Part shown: positions 8,472-16,861 of the stretch, piece by piece | Layout of the letters: each line of letters starts with the position of its first letter | Numbering within the stretch: position 1 is the stretch's first letter | NCBI GenBank assembly: GCA_021768085.1 | Contig: JAETOJ010000008.1 | Span: forward strand, 27,220-91,219 | Reading direction: 5' to 3' | DNA from: Bacillota bacterium | GTDB taxonomy: Bacteria > Bacillota > Clostridia > Oscillospirales > Oscillospiraceae | Length of the DNA: 64,000 nucleotides | Notes under the pieces: model-generated | Told to the model about the DNA's origin: nothing | Database searches by the model: none | Seen by the model: the letters and a program-made list of their open reading frames with translations, nothing else | Position numbers and translations under genes: made by a program

Positions 8472-8500
8472 ATTATAAGGTTCCCGGGTTCTATTGTCAA
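8472..8500 (-). promoter_or_regulatory. Promoter of the cobalamin riboswitch unit
   Basis: On the minus strand TTGACA (8495-8500) and TATAAT (8472-8477) are both perfect and separated by 17 bases. The start near 8465 falls at the edge of the aptamer. Confidence 0.85.
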
Positions 8501-8535
8501 GCGGGTTTTGCTGTTTTACCAGCATTTTTGCCGGC

Positions 8536-8568
8536 AGTCCTGCCCCGCTCCAAGGGCGGGGCAGGACT
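8536..8568 (-). terminator. Strong hairpin after the LysM/HAD gene
   Basis: AGTCCTGCCCCGC and its exact complement form a 13-base-pair stem with a 7-base loop, 17 bases beyond the stop. No long T tract follows, so it may terminate weakly or protect the 3' end. Confidence 0.55.
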
Positions 8569-8584
8569 GAAACGGCGTGAACGC

Positions 8585-10360
8585 TTACTTGATGTTGTGA
8601 TAGCCGGCGAACTCGGTCAGGAAGCCGTATTTCAGGCCCAGATCGTTGCCCTCCGCGTCGGCGGCGGTCTTGATGGCAAAGCGGTCGATGATCTCCTTGG
8701 TGGTCATGCTGTGGTCGATCATGTACTTGAGCTGGGCCTCATTGTCCGCATTCTTGAACAGGGCGGGCTCCGTCTTGCCCAGCAGCATGGTGCTGTCGCT
8801 GGCCCGCAGGCCCCGCAGCCCGTTCTCCTCGCGGCCCTGGAGGACGTAGAGGGTGTCCCCGTTGGCGTTGGCCTTCTTCAGGTCAAAGCCCAGGGTGTCC
8901 CGCTGGTAGATGGCCAGCTCAGAGATCACGCCGCCGCCGTCGGTAATTTTGCGGCTGGCGCGGTTGAAGCAGATCACCAGTTTCAGATTGGCGAACTCCG
9001 TGCAGAAGTTGTAGTCGCCGGTGGAGTCCATGAACCCGGCCAGGGGGCCAGCCCCGTTGTACTTGGGGGCGATGGCGTTGACGATGGCCGTCACCTTGCC
9101 CACGCCCTGGGTCTGGGCCTTGATGGGCAGAGTGTCGCGCACCCAGCCGCCCTTGCCGTCATTGAGCCAGCCGCAGCCGGTGGTGTAGTCATACTCGTTG
9201 ACGTATACGCCGTCCTTCAGCTTGTTGGTCATGGCCAGCATACCGGTGATGTAGTCATGGAGGCCCCACGCGTCCACGGCGGCCCGGATGGGGTCGGTGG
9301 CGGAGGCGGAGCACACCCACACGTCGATGCCGTTGGCCTGGAGGGTGGCCCACAGCTCCTTGATGTTCTCGGACACCTGGGTGCCGGAGGTCCACTTGTA
9401 CTCCACAACGCCCACCTTGGACTCGATGTCCTTGGGGGTAGTCCAGGTCTGGGTGGAGGTCTCCACGCTGCTGTAGTAGGTGTGGGACGCCTTGGCCAGG
9501 TCATAGACCTCCTGCTCGGTCATACCGGTGAACCAGTAGAGCACCCAGGGGTAGGCCACGGAGGCGGACTCATGGTCGTAGACGACATCGTACATGGTGC
9601 GGATCTTGGTGGCGAACTCCAGCCACTGGGGGTCAGCCTGGATCTTGGCCTGGGCCTCCTTGTCAAGGCCCTTGCCGGTGAAGGGGCCGTACTCCTCATA
9701 GAGGTAGGTGTACGCCTTGGTGATATCCGCGATCCAGTCGTTGTAGGAACCATTGCCGTAGCCCAGATCGCTGAGATCCACATTCAGATCCGCATCCTCC
9801 AGGCCGATGTCGGTGGCCAGCACCTCGGGCATCTTCTCGGGGGTGATGGCGAAGGTCATGGTCTGGAGCTGGTAAATGGCCAGCTGTTCCTCCACGTCGA
9901 AGATGGAGCAGGTGTTGTCAAAGTCAAACACCACGTAGGAGCCGTCCTTGGCGTAGCTGGCAGAAGTCTTGCCATAGGCGTCCATGAAGTCGTTGACCGC
10001 CTGCTTCACAAAGGGATCCCAGTCGTTCCGCTGAACGTGGGCCGCCTCGGGCGTGGGTTCCGGCGTGGGCTCGGGCGTGGGTTCTGGCGTGGGCTCGGGG
10101 GTAGGCTCCGGGGCGGGCTCACCGTCTGGGATCCGAAGCTCCTGCCCCACATAGATCCGGTTGGGATCCTTGATGATTTCCTTGTTAGCTTCGTAGATCT
10201 CGCGCCACCTGCTGCCATTGCCCAGTTGCTGCTTGGAGATGCTCCACAGGCTGTCGCCCTTCTTCACCGTGTAGGTGGAAGCAAAGGCGGGAACCGCCAG
10301 GGACAGGGCCAGCACAAGGGCCAAAAGTATGGAACCGAGCCTCTTACATTTTTTCATCAT
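8585..10360 (-). CDS. Secreted LysM-anchored HAD-superfamily phosphatase
   Basis: 591 residues. A signal peptide (about 1-28, ending PAFAS) is followed by one LysM domain (about 30-78, KKGDSLWSISKQQLG), a linker of about six PEPT repeats, and a large HAD domain. All four HAD motifs are visible: DFDNT near 146-150, the Ser of VCSASATD, Lys in GKVTAI, and DSTGD. It should act outside the cell, held to peptidoglycan. The motif I context FDFDNTCSIFDVEEQL recalls phosphocholine/phosphoethanolamine phosphatases (PchP/PHOSPHO1-like), so release of ethanolamine beside the eut genes is an attractive but unproven role. The first in-frame codon (GTG, 10372) lies in the ribosome site AAAGGTGG, so the start is the ATG at 10360. 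Confidence 0.82.
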   Translation of the reverse strand: MMKKCKRLGSILLALVLALSLAVPAFASTYTVKKGDSLWSISKQQLGNGSRWREIYEANKEIIKDPNRIYVGQELRIPDGEPAPEPTPEPTPEPTPEPTPEPTPEAAHVQRNDWDPFVKQAVNDFMDAYGKTSASYAKDGSYVVFDFDNTCSIFDVEEQLAIYQLQTMTFAITPEKMPEVLATDIGLEDADLNVDLSDLGYGNGSYNDWIADITKAYTYLYEEYGPFTGKGLDKEAQAKIQADPQWLEFATKIRTMYDVVYDHESASVAYPWVLYWFTGMTEQEVYDLAKASHTYYSSVETSTQTWTTPKDIESKVGVVEYKWTSGTQVSENIKELWATLQANGIDVWVCSASATDPIRAAVDAWGLHDYITGMLAMTNKLKDGVYVNEYDYTTGCGWLNDGKGGWVRDTLPIKAQTQGVGKVTAIVNAIAPKYNGAGPLAGFMDSTGDYNFCTEFANLKLVICFNRASRKITDGGGVISELAIYQRDTLGFDLKKANANGDTLYVLQGREENGLRGLRASDSTMLLGKTEPALFKNADNEAQLKYMIDHSMTTKEIIDRFAIKTAADAEGNDLGLKYGFLTEFAGYHNIK

Positions 10361-10379
10361 ATCATAATCCACCTTTCAT

Positions 10380-10416
10380 AAAAGACAGGGCGGCAAGGGA
10401 TGCCTGCCGCCCCGTC
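10380..10416 (-). terminator. Terminator-like hairpin between eutQ and the LysM/HAD gene
   Basis: On the minus strand a 12-base-pair stem (GACGGGGCGGCA with TGCCGCCCTGTC, one G-U) is followed by TTTT. It sits directly before the ribosome site of the LysM/HAD gene. It may end most eut transcripts and leave the phosphatase to read-through. I see no good promoter in 10417-10474. Confidence 0.6.
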
Positions 10417-10474
10417 CCTAAAATCTTTCCTTGGGGCCGGTTGCTTGGAACTGAGATCTGCGCGTTGGATGGGC

Positions 10475-10918
10475 TCAGCCCTCCTGCCAGTTGGCAGGAT
10501 AGACTGTGTAGACGTACTTGGCGTAGCTGGGGGTCTGGAAGTGGATGTGGCTGCCCTTGGGGATGTAGATGATATCCCCCGGGCCACCGCTGACAATGCG
10601 TCCGTCGATCTCGATCTCCAGGGCGCCCTCCAGCACGATGTCGTACTCGTCATAGGTAAGGGTCCACTCAAAGCTGGCGGCGTCCTTCAGCTCCATGACG
10701 CCGCAGCCCATCCGGGGAGCCTCCTCCAGGGTGGTCACATCGTTCAGCAGCACATCCTGCCGGCCCTCGAAGGGCTGGAGGGGGACGGTGCTGGTCTTGA
10801 TCCCGATGATACCGCTGGGATCCACCTGCCGCTCCATGGCGGGGGCGGCGGTGAGGCCGCCGGCCTCCTGGAGCACTTTGGTGACGATCTCACGGATCAG
10901 CTGTTCGCTGACGTTCAT
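10475..10918 (-). CDS. eutQ: EutQ cupin protein
   Basis: 147 residues. An N-terminal amphipathic helix (MNVSEQLIREIVTKVLQE) looks like a microcompartment-targeting peptide; after a short linker comes a single cupin barrel with GALEIEIDG, PGDIIYIPKGSHIHF. EutQ is conserved in ethanolamine operons and has been reported to have acetate kinase activity in Salmonella, which would convert EutD's acetyl phosphate to acetate and ATP. Its place after eutH is normal. It is preceded by a 134-base gap with a GC hairpin (near 10950-10975) that may reduce read-through. Confidence 0.93.
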   Translation of the reverse strand: MNVSEQLIREIVTKVLQEAGGLTAAPAMERQVDPSGIIGIKTSTVPLQPFEGRQDVLLNDVTTLEEAPRMGCGVMELKDAASFEWTLTYDEYDIVLEGALEIEIDGRIVSGGPGDIIYIPKGSHIHFQTPSYAKYVYTVYPANWQEG

Positions 10919-11052
10919 AGGTTCACACCTGACCTTTCTCTGCCGCGCCCTGCCCCCTCACCCGGCGGGGGAGGGAACGGGGACGGCGCTGGTTCTTGCT
11001 TTTGCCTGCGCCTGCCTGGAAGACCCCGGACGGGCGCGAGAGCGGGATTTCG

Positions 11053-12252
11053 TTAAGCCTTCTTCCCCTCGGTGACGCCGATCTTGGCCAGCAGCTTGGG
11101 AGCCAGGAGGTAAGCCACGATCACGGCGGTGATACCGCCAACCAGCTTGGCGACGATAACGGGGGTCACCATGCTCTGGTTCACGCCGGCGGTGAAGCCC
11201 AGGTGATCGCCGAACACGAAAGCGGCGGACACGGCGAAGGCCACGTTCAGCAGCTTGCCCTTGGGATCCATCTCGCCCATGATGTTAAACATGGCGATGT
11301 TGTTGGCCAGGTTGGCCACCATGCCGGCAGAACCCTTGTCGTTCATGCCCAGGGCGCCGCCCAGCTTGCCCAGGGCGCCGCCGAAGGTCTTGGTGATCCA
11401 CTTCACCATGGGGAAGGCGCCGATCAGCACGATGCCGATCTGGCCGCAGGTCAGCAGGCCGCTGTTCAGCGGGGTCATGCCGGTTTCATCAGGAGTAGCC
11501 ATCACATCAAACAGCGGGAACATGATGCCGGTGATCTGCTCGAACACGGCGATGGCGGTAAAGGCGGTGATGACGATGGTCACGCCGGTGCCGAACACGT
11601 TGAAGCCCTTGATCATGCCGGCGGGGGCAAACCACAGGCCGATGACGATGAGGGCGGCGATGATGATAACGGGGATCAGGTTCTGGAGAATCTGGATGAT
11701 GGACAGCTTATACTCGGTCATGGCGGACATCACCAGGCCGCCCACGATGCAGCCGATGGGGATGGTGATCATACCGGCCAGAACGCCGGCGCCCAGGTAG
11801 GAGCGGTCTTCCTTGGAGATGATGCCCAGGGCCACGGGGATGGTGAACACGATGGTGGGACCCATCATGGTGCCCAGGATCAGGCCGGCGAAGTTACCCA
11901 TGGTCTCATTGGCCGCCAGCTGCATGGCCAGGGGATAGCCGCCCATGTCGCAGGCCAGCAGGGTAGTGGCGAACATGGCGGGGTCAGCGCCAAAGACGGT
12001 GTAGATGGGGGTGATGATGGGGCCAAGGATCTTGGCCAGCACAGGGGCGGCGGCCACGACGCCGGCCATGGACAGGGCCAGGGGGCCGATGGCGTTGAAG
12101 CCGGCCTCGAACTCCTCGCCGTAGCCGAACTTGTTGCCCATGATCTTGTCAATCGCGCCCACCAGCATGAAGATCATCATGATCATCATAATGACGGAGT
12201 TGATGGAGATACCGGACACCCATGCGCCGATGCTTTCAGTGAAAACGCTCAT
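11053..12252 (-). CDS. eutH: Ethanolamine permease EutH
   Basis: 399 residues with about ten hydrophobic segments. The family signatures MLVGAIDKIMGNKFGYGEEFEAG and LLACDMGGYPLA are present. EutH lets ethanolamine cross the cytoplasmic membrane, mattering most when it is scarce or protonated at low pH. The ATG at 12252 follows GGAGGAAC. The 73-base gap to the upstream shell gene holds CGGGGGC-GCC-GCCCCCG without a T run, possibly an RNA-processing site. Confidence 0.96.
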   Translation of the reverse strand: MSVFTESIGAWVSGISINSVIMMIMMIFMLVGAIDKIMGNKFGYGEEFEAGFNAIGPLALSMAGVVAAAPVLAKILGPIITPIYTVFGADPAMFATTLLACDMGGYPLAMQLAANETMGNFAGLILGTMMGPTIVFTIPVALGIISKEDRSYLGAGVLAGMITIPIGCIVGGLVMSAMTEYKLSIIQILQNLIPVIIIAALIVIGLWFAPAGMIKGFNVFGTGVTIVITAFTAIAVFEQITGIMFPLFDVMATPDETGMTPLNSGLLTCGQIGIVLIGAFPMVKWITKTFGGALGKLGGALGMNDKGSAGMVANLANNIAMFNIMGEMDPKGKLLNVAFAVSAAFVFGDHLGFTAGVNQSMVTPVIVAKLVGGITAVIVAYLLAPKLLAKIGVTEGKKA

Positions 12253-12325
12253 GTATGTTCCTCCTTCAGAATTTCTTTTCTCTTGACACGGGGGCGGCGC
12301 CCCCGCAAAAGACGGACTGTGGAGC

Positions 12326-12865
12326 TTACAGCAGGGAGTCGAACACCTGCTTGGCGGGCCGCGGGATGACGGTGGTGCCCACCAGGAGCTGGGCGTCCCG
12401 GGAGGCGGCGGCCACTGCCGCGCGCACCGCGCCCACGTCCCCGGTGAGGGTCACGTAGCCCTTGCCGCCGATGGCATAGCCGATGCGCACCTCAATCAGG
12501 GTGATGTTGGCCGCCTTGGCCGCCACGTCGGCGGCGGTGATGGCGGACGCCACAGAGTAGAACTCCAGCACGCCCACCGCGCCCAGGGCGGGGGTGGGGG
12601 TGGCCATACTGATGGCGGGGATGAGCTGTGGATGGACGTTGGGCAGCAGCAGCGTGTCCACCACGCACTCGCCCCCCCGTTTCTCCCCCTCCTTCATGGA
12701 GGCCCGCACGTCGCCGGTGTCCCCGGCGATGAGAATCAGGTACTTGCCCGGGCAGACCGTGGAGGAGCGGATGAGCTCCACCTGAGCGGCCTTTACCATA
12801 TAGTCGCAGGTTTCAATGCCTTTGGCGATGCTGTTCAGCTCCACCATACCGATTGCCGTTCTCAT
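12326..12865 (-). CDS. pduT: PduT-like tandem BMC shell protein with Fe-S pore motif
   Basis: 179 residues comprising two BMC domains (about 1-90 and 95-179), forming trimers that mimic hexamers. The first repeat has VCPGKYLI, matching the CPGK loop in PduT whose Cys binds a [4Fe-4S] cluster at the trimer pore. It would be a facet protein passing electrons across the shell. It follows the PduS-like gene by 4 bases, the normal partner. Its presence in a eut operon instead of a pdu operon is recorded for some Firmicutes. Confidence 0.92.
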   Translation of the reverse strand: MRTAIGMVELNSIAKGIETCDYMVKAAQVELIRSSTVCPGKYLILIAGDTGDVRASMKEGEKRGGECVVDTLLLPNVHPQLIPAISMATPTPALGAVGVLEFYSVASAITAADVAAKAANITLIEVRIGYAIGGKGYVTLTGDVGAVRAAVAAASRDAQLLVGTTVIPRPAKQVFDSLL

Positions 12866-12869
12866 ACGC

Positions 12870-14216
12870 TCACTCCTTTCTTCTGATGGTCGCGCCCGCG
12901 CCGGTGACCTGCTCCACCACGCCGCCGATGCTGGCGTGGATGTTGACGGACAGGCCCTCCGCGGCCTGGGCCAGCAGATCCCCCACGGCCACCGTGTCGC
13001 CCACGGCCTTCACCGGGACGGCGGGCTTGCCGATGTGCTGCTGGAAGGGGATGAATACCCGCTCCGGCTCCAGGGTCTTGCAGGCGTGGGCGTGCTTCCC
13101 GTCGTACTGGGCCAGCCCCAGGCGGGCGATGAGCCTGCCGGTGGGCGTCTTGCGGTCGTCCACAAACTGGCGGGCCTGGGGCTCCATGTTCCGGGGCACC
13201 TGGATGCCCCGCTGGCGCAGCTCGCCCTTGATGTACTGGTTCACCTTCCTGGGGGACAGCCCCATGGGGCAGGCAAACATTTCGCACACACCGCAGTCGC
13301 AGCAGTTGGCAGCGTCCCCGAAGGCGGCCAGGTACTGGCCGTCGTCGGTGATGGTCTTTTCCCGCCACAGGTTGCGCATCACCAGGTTGGGCCGGATCTG
13401 GTGCCCGATGAGATACCGCGGGCACAGGTCTGTGCACATACGGCACTGGATACAGGCGCTCTTGGTCTGGTGGCGGATGGCGTCCAGGCTGAGCTGGGCC
13501 CGCCGGAACAGATAGTGATCCTTGGGCAGCACGATGATGTTGCCGGTGGTCTTGGTCACCACGGCGGCGGCAATGTCCTCCTGTTTGGTGAGGGGCTTGC
13601 CCATCATAGGCCCGCCCACAATCAGGGCGTAGTCCGTCAGGGTGGGCTCCGCCGCCGCCACGCACTCCGTCAGCGGGGTGCCGATGGGCACGTGGAGCAT
13701 GATGGGTTCCTTGACCTCGCCCACCACCGACAGGTACTTCTGGGTGACGGGCACGCCGTCCAGGGCCTGGAGGACGTTGAGCAGAGTGCCCACGTTGTCC
13801 ACCACGCAGCCCACGTCCAGCGGCAGGCCGCGCTCGGGCACGCTGCGCCCGGTGACCTGCTGCACCATGGTCTGCTCATCCCCGGCGGGGTAGAAGGTGG
13901 CCATCTGGAAGATCTCCACATCGGCCCCCAGCTTGCTGATGGCCCCCTCCAGAGCGGCGATCTCGTCCCGGTACTTGCCCTTTAGGGCGATGACCGCCCG
14001 CTTGGCCCCCAGGTGGGCGGCGATGGCCGCGGCCGCGGCCACCACCTGCTCCGGGAAGGTCCGGCACAGGTATTTGTCGGTCTCAATCAGCGGCTCGCAC
14101 TCGGCGGCGTTGACAATAAAGCACTCCGCCTTGGCATTGAGCTTTACATGGGTGGGGAATCCGGCGCCGCCTGCGCCCACAACGCCGGCCTCCCGCACCG
14201 CTTGGGTCAAATTCAT
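12870..14216 (-). CDS. pduS: PduS-like cobalamin reductase (RnfC-type Fe-S flavoprotein)
   Basis: 448 residues. The N-terminal GVVGAGGAGFPTHVK glycine loop and the RnfC-like NADH/FMN domain are followed by an SLBB segment and two ferredoxin-type motifs, CIQCRMCTDLCP (about 256-267) and CCDCGVCEMFACP (about 302-314). The C-terminus is a biotinyl/lipoyl-like sandwich (VKAVGDTVAVGDLLA). PduS reduces cob(III)alamin so EutT can adenosylate it, and may work with PduT at the shell. AAGGTG precedes the ATG at 14216. Confidence 0.92.
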   Translation of the reverse strand: MNLTQAVREAGVVGAGGAGFPTHVKLNAKAECFIVNAAECEPLIETDKYLCRTFPEQVVAAAAAIAAHLGAKRAVIALKGKYRDEIAALEGAISKLGADVEIFQMATFYPAGDEQTMVQQVTGRSVPERGLPLDVGCVVDNVGTLLNVLQALDGVPVTQKYLSVVGEVKEPIMLHVPIGTPLTECVAAAEPTLTDYALIVGGPMMGKPLTKQEDIAAAVVTKTTGNIIVLPKDHYLFRRAQLSLDAIRHQTKSACIQCRMCTDLCPRYLIGHQIRPNLVMRNLWREKTITDDGQYLAAFGDAANCCDCGVCEMFACPMGLSPRKVNQYIKGELRQRGIQVPRNMEPQARQFVDDRKTPTGRLIARLGLAQYDGKHAHACKTLEPERVFIPFQQHIGKPAVPVKAVGDTVAVGDLLAQAAEGLSVNIHASIGGVVEQVTGAGATIRRKE

Positions 14217-14271
14217 AGTCTCACCTTATTTCCTTGTGGGCCGCGGCCGGCCCGGCCCCCGGCTTGGGGGC

Positions 14272-14562
14272 TCAGGTCGGCTGCAAAACGCTGGCGTCCA
14301 CATCCTGGTCGTCCACAATGCCCACCACGGTGGCGTCCACCGGGATCATCATGTCCCCTGCGGCGCTCCGGGCGGAGCTGCCGCCAACCACCACTACCGT
14401 CTCCCCCACGCCGGCGCCGATGATATCGGCGGCCACAATGGGGATGCGGTATAGCTCCCCGTTCAGCGGGTTGATGGGCTGAACCAGCAGCAGCTTCAGG
14501 CCGGCCAGCTTTTCCTCTTTCCGGGTCGCCCAGATGTTGCCAATCACTTTTGCCACTTGCAT
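14272..14562 (-). CDS. eutN: EutN/CcmL pentameric shell vertex protein
   Basis: 96 residues, the usual length. It begins MQVAKVIGNIWATRKEEKLAG and has LLLVQPI, GETVVVVGGSSARSA and PVDATVVGIVD, all characteristic of the EutN_CcmL family. Pentamers cap the vertices of the ethanolamine microcompartment. It lies between the eut hypothetical protein and the PduS-like gene in the operon. Confidence 0.96.
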   Translation of the reverse strand: MQVAKVIGNIWATRKEEKLAGLKLLLVQPINPLNGELYRIPIVAADIIGAGVGETVVVVGGSSARSAAGDMMIPVDATVVGIVDDQDVDASVLQPT

Positions 14563-14603
14563 GAATTTCCCTCATTTCGTCCGGGCGATGGGCCGAGAAC
14601 CGG

Positions 14604-15362
14604 TCAGCGCCCCGCGCCGCGGATCAGGCGGATGCCCTTGGATTTCGCGTACTCCACGGCCAGCGCCGTCAGGATGGTCTTTTCCCCGATGTGGATGCAG
14701 GTGACCTCGTCCTTATCGGCGGCGATCACGTCCCGCTCCGTCAGTACCCGCTTATCCAGGCACAGCTCCTTGTCCGGGCCGCAGGGCTCCGGCGGGGCCG
14801 CCGGCGCGGCAGGGGCGGCGGAGCAGGCGGGGCAGGCCCCGTCCAGAATCGCCCCGGCCAGGTTCTGCTGGGAGCAGATGGTCAGGCCGCAGGCGGTGAG
14901 CAGGGCCAGCTTCTCCTGAAGCATGGCGCAGTAGGGCGCGGGCAGCTTGCAGGAGGTGGCGCGCATGGCCTCCATCTCCTCCGTGGGCACGAACACCCGC
15001 TTGCCGGCCAGCAGCGCCTGCTGGGCAAGCTTGGTAAACGGCGTGTCGCAGATCCCGCTGGCCAGCTTGCACAGCACCTCATTGGTAAACTGGTAGATCA
15101 CCACGGCCTCGAACTTGTCCAGATCCACCTGGTAGTCCTGCTGGAGGGCGCATTCCGTGCGGTAGCACGCCGTCAGGCGCGGATCCTCCAGCACGTGATG
15201 GCAGTCCTCCCCGTGTTCCTGGGTCAGGATCAGCAGGCCGGGCCGCCCGTCGTCCGGGGTGGGGCCGCCGCAGGCGGGGCATCCCTGGGAACAGGCCCCG
15301 CTCTGAGCCAGCTTCTCCACGACGCGGGCCAGGATCAGCTCGACCAATTCCTTATGATCCAT
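14604..15362 (-). CDS. Conserved Firmicute ethanolamine-operon protein with Cys motifs
   Basis: 252 residues from the ATG at 15362 (GGGGGG upstream; an earlier in-frame start overlaps that site). An N-terminal helix (DHKELVELILARVVEKL) precedes CSQGCPAC (CX3CX2C), then a flavoprotein-like alpha/beta domain (AVVIYQFTNEVLCKLASGI...GKRVFVPTEE), a Pro/Ala-rich linker beginning after CPAC, and a C-terminal tail (IGEKTILTALAVEYAKSKGIRL). It resembles the hypothetical ethanolamine utilization family TIGR02536 found in Firmicute eut operons. Function unknown; the N-terminal helix suggests encapsulation, and the Cys clusters could bind metal or Fe-S. Confidence 0.75.
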   Translation of the reverse strand: MDHKELVELILARVVEKLAQSGACSQGCPACGGPTPDDGRPGLLILTQEHGEDCHHVLEDPRLTACYRTECALQQDYQVDLDKFEAVVIYQFTNEVLCKLASGICDTPFTKLAQQALLAGKRVFVPTEEMEAMRATSCKLPAPYCAMLQEKLALLTACGLTICSQQNLAGAILDGACPACSAAPAAPAAPPEPCGPDKELCLDKRVLTERDVIAADKDEVTCIHIGEKTILTALAVEYAKSKGIRLIRGAGR

Positions 15363-15382
15363 GGCTGACCCCCCTTTCATGG

Positions 15383-16201
15383 CTAAATTTTACAGTTCAT
15401 CGCGATTCCCGCCGGCGTCACCAGGAAGGGATCCGCCGGCTTGATGGTTTTGATTTGCGTCTCTTTCTGGAAGATGTCCTCGATCCCGGTGAGGCAGCAG
15501 GTGCCGCCGCACAGATAGATGGCGTCCACGTCGGTGCCCGCCAGATAGCGGCGGACAATGGTGGCCATCTTCTCCACCACCGGGCGCACCACCGGCAGGA
15601 TCTCCCGGTGGCGGGCATAGTCCTGCTTGATGGCCTCCGCCTCCTGGAAGCTGACGTGGTAGTTCCCCGCCAGCACCAGGGACAGGTGGGTGCCTCCGGT
15701 GGGCTCGTCCTCGGTGCGCACCACCTTGCCATCCTGGAGGATGGCAAGACCGGTGGTGCCGCCGCCGATGTCCACAATCACGCCGTTCTGGATTTGATAG
15801 ATGGCGTTGGCCGCGCTGGGCTCATCCAGCACCGCTGTGACCTCGAACCCGGCTCCCTCCGCCACGTACTGGTGGGTGCGGGCGCTGGATTCCGTGCCGG
15901 CGGGCATGGCGATGGCGCAGTTGAGCAGCTCCGCGTCCAGCCGGCCCTCCAGCTTTTTCTTCAGCTCCCGGACGATATTCAGCGCGCCGGTGTAGTCCAC
16001 CACTACGCCATCCTTGAGCACCCCTGCCGCCTGCTTCTCGCAGGCGATGGGGTTGTCTTCCTCGTCCAGCACCACCAAAGCGATATAGGCCGTGCCCAGA
16101 TCCAGGCCCGTCTTGAGCTTGGGGCTTACAGGGTGGAAGGTGGTGTGTTCCGACTCCTTCACCCGTTCCATATAGGCGTTGACCCGATCCAGATCCATCA
16201 T
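15383..16201 (-). CDS. eutJ: EutJ, Hsp70-like ethanolamine utilization chaperone
   Basis: 272 residues, the family length. Actin/Hsp70-fold signatures are visible: the phosphate-1 loop GLDLGTAYIALVVLDE, IVDIGGGTTGLAIL (phosphate-2), and the adenosine loop LCGGTCCLTGIE. EutJ is thought to assist assembly or maintenance of operon enzymes; its client is not established. The start is ATG 16201 (or the next codon) after AAGGAG. Confidence 0.94.
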   Translation of the reverse strand: MMDLDRVNAYMERVKESEHTTFHPVSPKLKTGLDLGTAYIALVVLDEEDNPIACEKQAAGVLKDGVVVDYTGALNIVRELKKKLEGRLDAELLNCAIAMPAGTESSARTHQYVAEGAGFEVTAVLDEPSAANAIYQIQNGVIVDIGGGTTGLAILQDGKVVRTEDEPTGGTHLSLVLAGNYHVSFQEAEAIKQDYARHREILPVVRPVVEKMATIVRRYLAGTDVDAIYLCGGTCCLTGIEDIFQKETQIKTIKPADPFLVTPAGIAMNCKI

Positions 16202-16243
16202 AGTGATACGCTCCTTCCCGGCGCTGCGGGGGCCGTGGGGCCC

Positions 16244-16861
16244 TTACCGGATGATTTTACCAAGGGTGAAGCCCTTGACCATGGCGGCGTTGGCCTCGTC
16301 GAAATCAATGTGCATCTTGCAGCTGAACCGGGTGCTCACCCGGATCAGCACGTCCCGGAACACCACGGGCCGCTCGGTGAGCAGGGCCACGCTGACCCGC
16401 TGCTTATCCCGCAGGTCGAACATGACCGAGTCGGGGGCGGTCACATGGATGTGGTTGCGGGCGATGATCACGCCCTCCTTCAGCTCCAGGGTGCCGCAGG
16501 GCCCCTCGATGACGATGGAGCCGGAGCCGGCCACGTCGCCGGACTCCCGCAGGGGCGCGTCCACGCCCAACTCCACGCAGTCGCTCTTGGACAGCTCCAC
16601 CTGGGAGGCCGTCCGCACCGGGCCCAGCACAGCGGTGCGCTCCTTGCGGCCCTTGGGGCCCACCAGGGTCACCCGCTGCTGGGACAGGAACTGCCCCGGC
16701 TGGGACAGGGGCCGGGCGGGCTCCAGCACCGCGCCGGGGCCAAAGAGCACCTCGGCGTCCGCCTGGGTCAGGTGGACGTGGCGGGCGGAGACCTCAACCT
16801 CTACCAGCCCCGCCCGGTGGACGGAGTTCATGACCGCCGCGGAGATCTGTTCTGCCGTCAT
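16244..16861 (-). CDS. eutD: PduL-type phosphotransacetylase of the eut microcompartment
   Basis: 205 residues. The PduL family zinc and active-site segments are present: VEVSARHVHLTQAD, RTASQVELS and ARNHIHVTAPD, with two PduL barrels. It converts acetyl-CoA from EutE into acetyl phosphate and recycles CoA inside the shell. The N-terminal helix (TAEQISAAVMNSVHRAG) resembles an encapsulation peptide. The ATG at 16861 overlaps the eutT stop as ATGA, so the two are translationally coupled. This is the PduL fold and not the Pta-like EutD of enterobacteria. Confidence 0.93.
   Translation of the reverse strand: MTAEQISAAVMNSVHRAGLVEVEVSARHVHLTQADAEVLFGPGAVLEPARPLSQPGQFLSQQRVTLVGPKGRKERTAVLGPVRTASQVELSKSDCVELGVDAPLRESGDVAGSGSIVIEGPCGTLELKEGVIIARNHIHVTAPDSVMFDLRDKQRVSVALLTERPVVFRDVLIRVSTRFSCKMHIDFDEANAAMVKGFTLGKIIR

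Noticed and set aside
8096..10381. 761-residue open frame on the plus strand opposite the LysM/HAD gene
   Set aside because: It is antisense to a gene with clear domains; long antisense frames are common at this GC content and no ribosome site or domain supports it. The same applies to the long frames at 61099-63435, 57810-59549, 22202-23470 and 23424-24917.
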